From Acetobacter papayae JCM 25143 (GTDB taxonomy: Bacteria; Pseudomonadota; Alphaproteobacteria; Acetobacterales; Acetobacteraceae): a stretch of DNA of 64,000 bases. Shown in pieces: positions 58,844-64,000 of the stretch (the first letter of the stretch is position 1; the number at the start of each line of letters is the position of its first letter). Location: contig NZ_BAIN01000003.1 of assembly GCF_000613285.1 (NCBI RefSeq), positions 1-64,000 of the forward strand. The letters are read 5' to 3'. The notes beneath the pieces were generated by a model. That model was given only the letters and a program-made list of their open reading frames with translations. It was not told the origin of the DNA and ran no database searches. The translations under genes were made by a program, and so were the position numbers.

Positions 58844-59860
58844 ATGCAGATGAAGACCAAGACCATGGGATCCAGGTTTCGCAACTTTCTCATGACCTGC
58901 TGCCTTGTCGCGGTAGGTGGCGTGGCAGGCAGTCTGGCACAGGCCGAGGCCGCGCCGCTCCAGGTTGGTTACAGCGACTGGCCGGGCTGGGTGGCCTGGC
59001 AGGTTGCGCTGGACAAGGGCTGGTTCAAGGAAGCCGGCGTGGATGTTTCCTTCCAGTGGTTTGATTATTCTGCCTCGCTTGATGCCTTTGCCTCGGGCAA
59101 GCTCGATGCCGTAACCGCTACCAATGGCGATGTGCTGGTAACCGGTTCCGGTGGCCATAAGGGCGTGATCGTTCTGGTGGATGATTATTCCAACGGTAAC
59201 GACATGATTATCGGTGCGCCGGGTGTGACCAGCGTAAAGGACCTCAAGGGCAAGAAGGTTGGCGTTGAACGCGGTCTGGTGGACCACCTGCTGCTGCTTA
59301 ACGCCCTGCAGACCGCCGGGATGAAGGAAACCGACATCACGCTGGTTGATACCAAGACCAACGAAACCCCGCAGGTTCTGGCTTCGGGCGATGTGTCGGC
59401 CATTGGTGCGTGGCAGCCCAGTGCCGGGCAGGCGCTGCGGCAGGTGCCGGGCTCACGCCCGATCTATACCTCTCATGACGCACCGGGCCTGATTTACGAC
59501 GTGCTGGCAGTTGACCCGGCAAGCCTCAAGGCCCACCCGGATGACTGGAAAAAGATCGTAGGCGTGTGGAAGCGCGTTGTGGCGTTTATTGAAGACCCCA
59601 AGACCCAGCCGGAAGCACTGGAAATCATGTCCCGCCGCGTGGGGCTTGAAGCGTCCAGCTACAAGAAGCTGCTCAAGGGCACGCATCTGCTGACGCTCGA
59701 AGACGACGTGAAGGTTTACGAACGGAACGACACGCTGGCTTCCATTTATGGTTCGACCCAGAATGCCGACAACTTCAACGTGAAATACGAGGTCTACAAG
59801 ACCCCGCAGAACATCGACACCTATATCGACCCGGCTCTGATTCACGCACTGGTCAAATAA
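58844..59860 (+). CDS. ABC transporter substrate-binding protein of the guanidine/urea operon
   Basis: 338 residues, intact, start ATG 58844 with GGAG at five bases. A signal peptide (FLMTCCLVAVGGVAGSLAQA) is followed by a NrtA/SsuA-type binding protein: LQVGYSDWPGWVAWQVALDK, FDYSASLDAFASGKLDAVTA, VKDLKGKKVGVERGLVDHLL and IGAWQPSAGQALRQVPGSRP. It hands the substrate to the permease and ATPase at 49301-51170. Being last in the operon is unusual for the binding protein of an importer. The exact ligand (guanidine, urea or a related compound) is inferred. Confidence 0.85.
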   Translation: MQMKTKTMGSRFRNFLMTCCLVAVGGVAGSLAQAEAAPLQVGYSDWPGWVAWQVALDKGWFKEAGVDVSFQWFDYSASLDAFASGKLDAVTATNGDVLVTGSGGHKGVIVLVDDYSNGNDMIIGAPGVTSVKDLKGKKVGVERGLVDHLLLLNALQTAGMKETDITLVDTKTNETPQVLASGDVSAIGAWQPSAGQALRQVPGSRPIYTSHDAPGLIYDVLAVDPASLKAHPDDWKKIVGVWKRVVAFIEDPKTQPEALEIMSRRVGLEASSYKKLLKGTHLLTLEDDVKVYERNDTLASIYGSTQNADNFNVKYEVYKTPQNIDTYIDPALIHALVK

Positions 59861-59886
59861 GCCTTTTCCTTACAGGATAAGGTCTG

Positions 59887-59916
59887 GGGCGGGGTTTTAT
59901 AAACCCCGCCCTTTTT
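59887..59916 (+). terminator. Intrinsic terminator of the guanidine operon
   Basis: Eleven-base perfect stem GGGCGGGGTTT / AAACCCCGCCC with a three-base loop, followed by five T's. It ends the operon 26 bases after the binding-protein stop. Confidence 0.9.
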
Positions 59917-59930
59917 GTTTTGGCAGGGGC

Positions 59931-61279
59931 TCAGGGCGCTGCTTTGACCTGCCATACAACGCCCCCCACATCGTCTGCCACCAGCAGGGCACCCAATCCA
60001 TCAACCGTCAGGCCCACGGGGCGGCCATGTGCATGGCTGTCGTCAGGGCTGAGAAAATTCCCGAGCACTTCTGTTGGCGGGGCCATGGGCTGGCCGTCGG
60101 CAAAGGGGATGTAAATCACCTGATAACCGCTTTTTGGGCGACGGTTCCATGAGCCATGCTGGGAGATGAAAACCCCATGCCGCCATGTTTCGGGCAGGGC
60201 TATGGCATTGGCGGAAAACGCCAGCCCGAGTGAGGCCGTATGTGGCCCAAGCGCGTAATCGGGCACAACGGCGCTGGCCACGAGGTCGGGCCGCTGCGGT
60301 TGCACGCGCGTATCCACATGCTGGCCGTAATAGCTGTAGGGCCAGCCATAGAACGCACCGGGCCTGACGGAGGTAATGTAGTCAGGCACAAGGTCACTAC
60401 CGATTTCATCGCGTTCGTTCACCGCAACCCAGAGCGCGCCGGTCTGGGGTTCCCATCCCAGACCGTTGGGGTTGCGCAGGCCTGTGGCGTAAGGGGTTAG
60501 CGCACCTGTTGCCAGTTCGAGCCGGGCGATCTGGCGCGGCCTTCTTCGGCCTCTATGCCGTGTTCGGCCACATTGCTGTTGGAGCCGACCGTAACATACA
60601 GAAACCGTCCATCCGGGCTGGCTAGCAGGTTTTTGGTCCAGTGGTGGTTATAGCCTGCAGGCAGGTCGGCCACCTTGGTGCCGGGGTCATGCACGAAGAG
60701 TGTGCCCGGCGTGTAGGGAAACGCCACGATGGAATCGGCATTGGCGACATAGAGCGTCTGCCCCACCAGCGCCATGCCAAAAGGGGAGCGCAGATGGTCA
60801 AGAAACACCGTGCGTGTATCGGCGGTGCCATCGCCATTCGTGTCCCGTAGCAGAACGATCCGGTCGGGGCTTTTTTCTCCTGCTCCGGCCCAGCCCATGA
60901 CAAAACGGGCCGCTTTGTTTTTGAGCGTATCGATATCCGTGCCGGGCGAATTGGTTTCAGCCACCAGAATGTCGCCATTCGGCAGGGTATAAAGCCAGCG
61001 CGGGTGATCCAGCCCGGTTGCAAAGGCATGAACCGCCAGCCCGCGGGCCGGGTGTGGTGTCTGCTCCTTTTCCCAGCCAACGGGGGTTGCGACATTGATC
61101 GTGGGAACCAGCGTGGGGTTGGGGGACGGGAGCGTGGGAGTGGGGCCAAAGCCGCTGGCCAGAGGCAGGCGGGCCTGTTCGGGGCGGGCGATCACCTTCC
61201 AGCCTGCAATCGCACCGGCACCGAGCAGGGTGCCAGCGATCATCAGCGTGGCCAGTCGTGTGCGGGGTCTGATGACCAT
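59931..61279 (-). CDS. L-sorbosone-dehydrogenase-like beta-propeller protein (frame break)
   Basis: About 449 residues after repair. An N-terminal membrane anchor or signal ([20 protein letters not shown]) is followed by a quinoprotein-type six-bladed propeller: [60 protein letters not shown] and [21 protein letters not shown] break near 60535 needs one base. It resembles the PQQ sugar dehydrogenase / L-sorbosone dehydrogenase group common in acetic acid bacteria. Periplasmic oxidation of an aldose or sorbosone is a family expectation, not shown. Confidence 0.8.
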
Positions 61280-61413
61280 GGGTTTTTCCTGTGTTTCGGG
61301 AGTGACGAAAATTCGTTAATCAAACAATTAATAATTGACCTTTCCCCCCCACGAAGCTGAATATCGGGCGTAATCAGACAATACAGCACACAAAGCCGGG
61401 GGAACGGGAAAGA

Positions 61414-62430
61414 ATGCAAAGCGGATATTTTTCCTGTGGCGATGTCAGGCTTGCCAGCGGGCAGACCCTGCACGATACGCGACTGGCATGGCGGATGTGG
61501 GGCACCCTGTCAGACAGGGCGGATAACTGTATTCTGGTGCCCGCTTATTATGGCGGCAGTACCGGGTCTTATGCCCCGCTAATCGGGCCGGGCAACGTGT
61601 TCGACACGGATCGTTACTGCGTCATTACGCCCGGCCTGCTGGGTGCTGGCGAATCCACATCGCCCAGCACGTATGGCGGGGGTGTTTTCCCGCTGGTGGA
61701 TATGCGCGACAACGTGCGTTGCCAGCGCCGGATGCTGCGTGAGCAGTTCGGGGTAGAAAACCTGCCTCTGGTGGCCGGGTGGTCTTTGGGGGGCATGCAG
61801 GCCCTTTACTGGGCGGCCATGTACCCGCAGGCGGTTAGTCGGGTGCTGGCGACCTGTGCCACGGCAAATTGCTGGCCACAGAACAAGGTTTTTCTCGAAG
61901 GTATGGAAAGTATCCTGACGGCGGATGCAGGCTATGCCAAAGGCGGGTTTGCCGCCCCCCCTGTGGCGAGCGTGAAAGCATTTGCGCGCAGTTATTGCGG
62001 CTGGGCGTATTCCCCCGATTTTTTCCGCACACATGGTTATCGGGAACTGGGTTACCATACGCTGGAGAGCTTTCTGAACTATTGGGAGGAAGATCATCTG
62101 GAACAGAATGCGGCTGATCTTCTGGCGGTTCTGCGCACATGGAAATCTTCCTCTTTCCGGCATGGGCCGGGTGATGATGTGCTGGATCTGGCTGATATCA
62201 CCGCCCGCGTGCTGCTTTTGCCTTCGGTTAATGATGCCTATTTCATTGAATCGGAGGTGAGGATGGAGGCTGCGTGGATCGCGCAGGCGGATGTGTGGCC
62301 TCTGGTTACCCGTTACGGGCATTGCGCGGGTGCGCCGGGGCGGTTTGATGAGGCCACGGTGCCGCTAGCCCGTGCTGTAACCAGCCTGCTGGCAGGAGAA
62401 TCGAGCGAAACGGGCACCGTAAAAGGGTAA
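61414..62430 (+). CDS. Alpha/beta hydrolase, homoserine O-acetyltransferase-like
   Basis: 338 residues, intact. The nucleophile elbow is VAGWSLGGMQALYWAAMYPQ with Ser. Acid and base come from PSVNDAYFIESEV (Asp) and YGHCAGAPG (His). The opening VRLASGQTLHDTRLAWRMWG and PAYYGGSTGSYAPLIGPGN match the MetX family, but the elbow reads GWSLGG rather than the GGSMGG of true homoserine acetyltransferases. It may be a hydrolase of an amide or ester. It is 148 bases before a glutamine synthetase gene and might share its promoter. Confidence 0.8.
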   Translation: MQSGYFSCGDVRLASGQTLHDTRLAWRMWGTLSDRADNCILVPAYYGGSTGSYAPLIGPGNVFDTDRYCVITPGLLGAGESTSPSTYGGGVFPLVDMRDNVRCQRRMLREQFGVENLPLVAGWSLGGMQALYWAAMYPQAVSRVLATCATANCWPQNKVFLEGMESILTADAGYAKGGFAAPPVASVKAFARSYCGWAYSPDFFRTHGYRELGYHTLESFLNYWEEDHLEQNAADLLAVLRTWKSSSFRHGPGDDVLDLADITARVLLLPSVNDAYFIESEVRMEAAWIAQADVWPLVTRYGHCAGAPGRFDEATVPLARAVTSLLAGESSETGTVKG

Positions 62431-62578
62431 AAAACAGTTTTAAAACAAAGACTTGAAAAATTCTGCGTGTGAATCGTCGTTTCTTATTGATTAAACGTTC
62501 AATTAATTGATATGCAGGAAACAGAAACGGCGGTTCGTGCAGAAAGCAGCAGAGCGGCACAACAACGGAGAAAAGACA

Positions 62579-63960
62579 GTGTCAAAGCAATGGATGGTGG
62601 ATTCCAGCGGTCAGGACATCAAAAGCCTGATGGCCGATATGTCCGAACGCGGCATCAAATACTGCATCGGCGCATATGTTGATATTCACGGGGTGCAGAA
62701 GGGCAAGGTTGTGCCGGTGGATCATCTGGCGCACATGGCGGCAGGCTCCGAACGCTATACCGGCTACGCGCTCGATGGTCTGGGCCAGAAGCCCAATGAA
62801 GATGAACTGGTTTCCATTCCCGATCTTTCCCACATTGTGCAGTTGCCGTGGGAACCGCTCTGGCCTGGATTCCGTCGGATCTGTCCTTCAAGGGGCAGCC
62901 TTACCCGCTGAGCACCCGTGTGGCGCTGAAGAACCAGATCGAAATCGCACGCAGCATGGGTTTTGAGTTCAATCTCGGGATCGAATGCGAAGTTTTCCTG
63001 CTCAAGCCGCAGGCCGATGGCTCTCTGGTGCCGTCTGACCCGACGGATAACCTGGTCAAACCCTGTTATGATGTGCAGGGTTTTGTGAACAGCTTCGGCT
63101 GGCTGGACAAGGTGGCCTCCTGCATTAATTCGCTGGGCTGGGACCTGTATTCCTTCGATCATGAAGATGCGAACGGCCAGTTCGAGTTCGACTTCAACTA
63201 TGCCGATGCCCTGACCACCTGCGACCGTCTGACCTTCTTCCGCTTCATGGCCAAGCATTACGCCAAGGAAGAAGGGCTGATCGCAACCATGATGCCCAAG
63301 CCCTTTGCCGATAAAACCGGTAATGGCGCGCATTTCAACATGTCGCTGGCTGATCTCAAAACCGGGCAGAACCTCTTCCAGTGCAGCCCGGAGGAAGATC
63401 CGCGCGGTATCGGCCTGACCCAGCTTGGCTATTACTTCATCGGTGGTATTCTCAAGCATGGGCGTGCGCTGTGCGCGGCTTTTGCGCCTACGGTCAACAG
63501 CTACAAGCGTCTGGTTCGTCGTGGGGCCATGAGCTACTTCTCATGGGCGCCGGTGTTCAACTCTTATGGGTCCAACAACCGTACCAACTCGGTGCGCGTG
63601 CCGGCTGGTGGCGGACGTTGCGAATCCCGTAATGCCGATGGTGCGGTCAACCCGTATCTGGCAGCGGCTCTGGTGCTGGCGGCGGGTCTGGAAGGTATTC
63701 GCGAAAAGCTCGACCCCGGTGCCCCCAACGAAGACAACCTGTACGAAATTTCCGAACAGGAACGGGCCGAGCGTGGGATCGAGTTCCTGCCCCAGACCCT
63801 GCAGGAAGCCGTGGCCGCGTTCGAGGAAGACCCGTTTGTTGAAAGCGTTCTGGGTGCCAGCCTCAAGGCGGAATTCGTGCGCTACAAGCTCGAAGAGTGG
63901 AACAGCTACCACCTGAGCATTTCGCCGTGGGAAATCGAGCGCTACGCTTCGATGTTCTAA
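62579..63960 (+). CDS. glnT: Type III glutamine synthetase-like (frame break)
   Basis: About 460 residues after repair. GTG start at 62579 with GGAG ten bases upstream; an ATG at 62594 is an alternative. The N-terminal beta-grasp part ([20 protein letters not shown]) and the catalytic domain ([13 protein letters not shown] with metal-binding Glu; [55 protein letters not shown]) follow GlnT. The break near 62862 needs one base, giving LPWEP then [12 protein letters not shown]. It ligates ammonia to glutamate or, in this branch, possibly an amine. The operon before it releases ammonia. Confidence 0.86.
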
Positions 63961-63976
63961 GCCGGTTTTTCAGGCC

Positions 63977-63997
63977 GGGCGCTGCCAGTCAGCGCCC
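63977..63997 (+). terminator. Hairpin after glnT
   Basis: Eight-base stem GGGCGCTG / CAGCGCCC with a five-base loop, 17 bases after the stop. The window ends three bases later, so a T run cannot be judged. Confidence 0.5.
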
Positions 63998-64000
63998 AAA

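Noticed and set aside
1-64000. CRISPR array
   Set aside because: No series of short direct repeats with regular unique spacers was seen anywhere in the window.

Overview
The window looks like a chromosomal segment of an acetic acid bacterium (Acetobacteraceae, Alphaproteobacteria). I base this on the moderately high GC content and codon use, the L-sorbosone-dehydrogenase-like protein, the many TonB-dependent receptors and the general gene repertoire. I could run no database search, so the taxonomy is an inference. About 20 protein genes are split by 27 reading-frame breaks. In 25 of them one added base restores the frame, usually next to a short G or C run, and the tRNA-Glu gene lacks one base in its anticodon loop. 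The simplest reading is single-base deletion errors in the sequence, so I annotate these as one gene each and mark the break.

Layout. 1-5.4 kb: end of an MFS transporter, an aldo/keto reductase, then a copper set (OprC/NosA-type TonB receptor, Met/His-rich DUF2946-like protein, TonB). 5.4-10.7 kb: tRNA-Glu followed by a lower-GC island with a LysR regulator, a MetF-like reductase running into a queH fragment, and the oxygen-linked methionine synthase pair MesD/MesX (DUF1852). It is closed by a degenerate copy of the tRNA-Glu 3' end. 10.8-21.5 kb: accessory genes resembling organosulfur use (peroxiredoxin-like protein, 2-hydroxyacid dehydrogenase, class II aldolase, sulfonate-type binding protein, FMN monooxygenase, TonB receptor, DszC/SfnB-like flavoprotein, HCCA-isomerase-like protein). 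A 54-codon ORF overlaps the start of the dehydrogenase. 22-33.1 kb: a tightly packed catabolic operon with a TonB receptor, LysR regulator, FAD monooxygenase-like protein, M19 dipeptidase-like protein, Pot-type ABC importer and carboxylesterase. 33.3-38.4 kb: a two-component system and a siderophore-type receptor. 38.9-48.8 kb: amino-acid permease plus outer-membrane protein, DMT exporter with a divergent Lrp regulator, NRAMP transporter, another siderophore-type receptor, LysR and a lipocalin-like protein.

49-64 kb: the most coherent system. An ABC importer, a NikR-like regulator, two urea-carboxylase-associated proteins (carboxyguanidine deiminase type, CgdA/CgdB), a urea/guanidine carboxylase, allophanate hydrolase and a periplasmic binding protein form one operon. 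Its expected job is to import guanidine and degrade it to ammonia and CO2. The NikR-like regulator keeps the DNA-binding end but has lost most nickel ligands. A NikR-spaced palindrome lies over the -35 box at the head of the operon. A sorbosone-dehydrogenase-like gene, a homoserine-acetyltransferase-like hydrolase and a type III glutamine synthetase, which could assimilate the released ammonia, follow.
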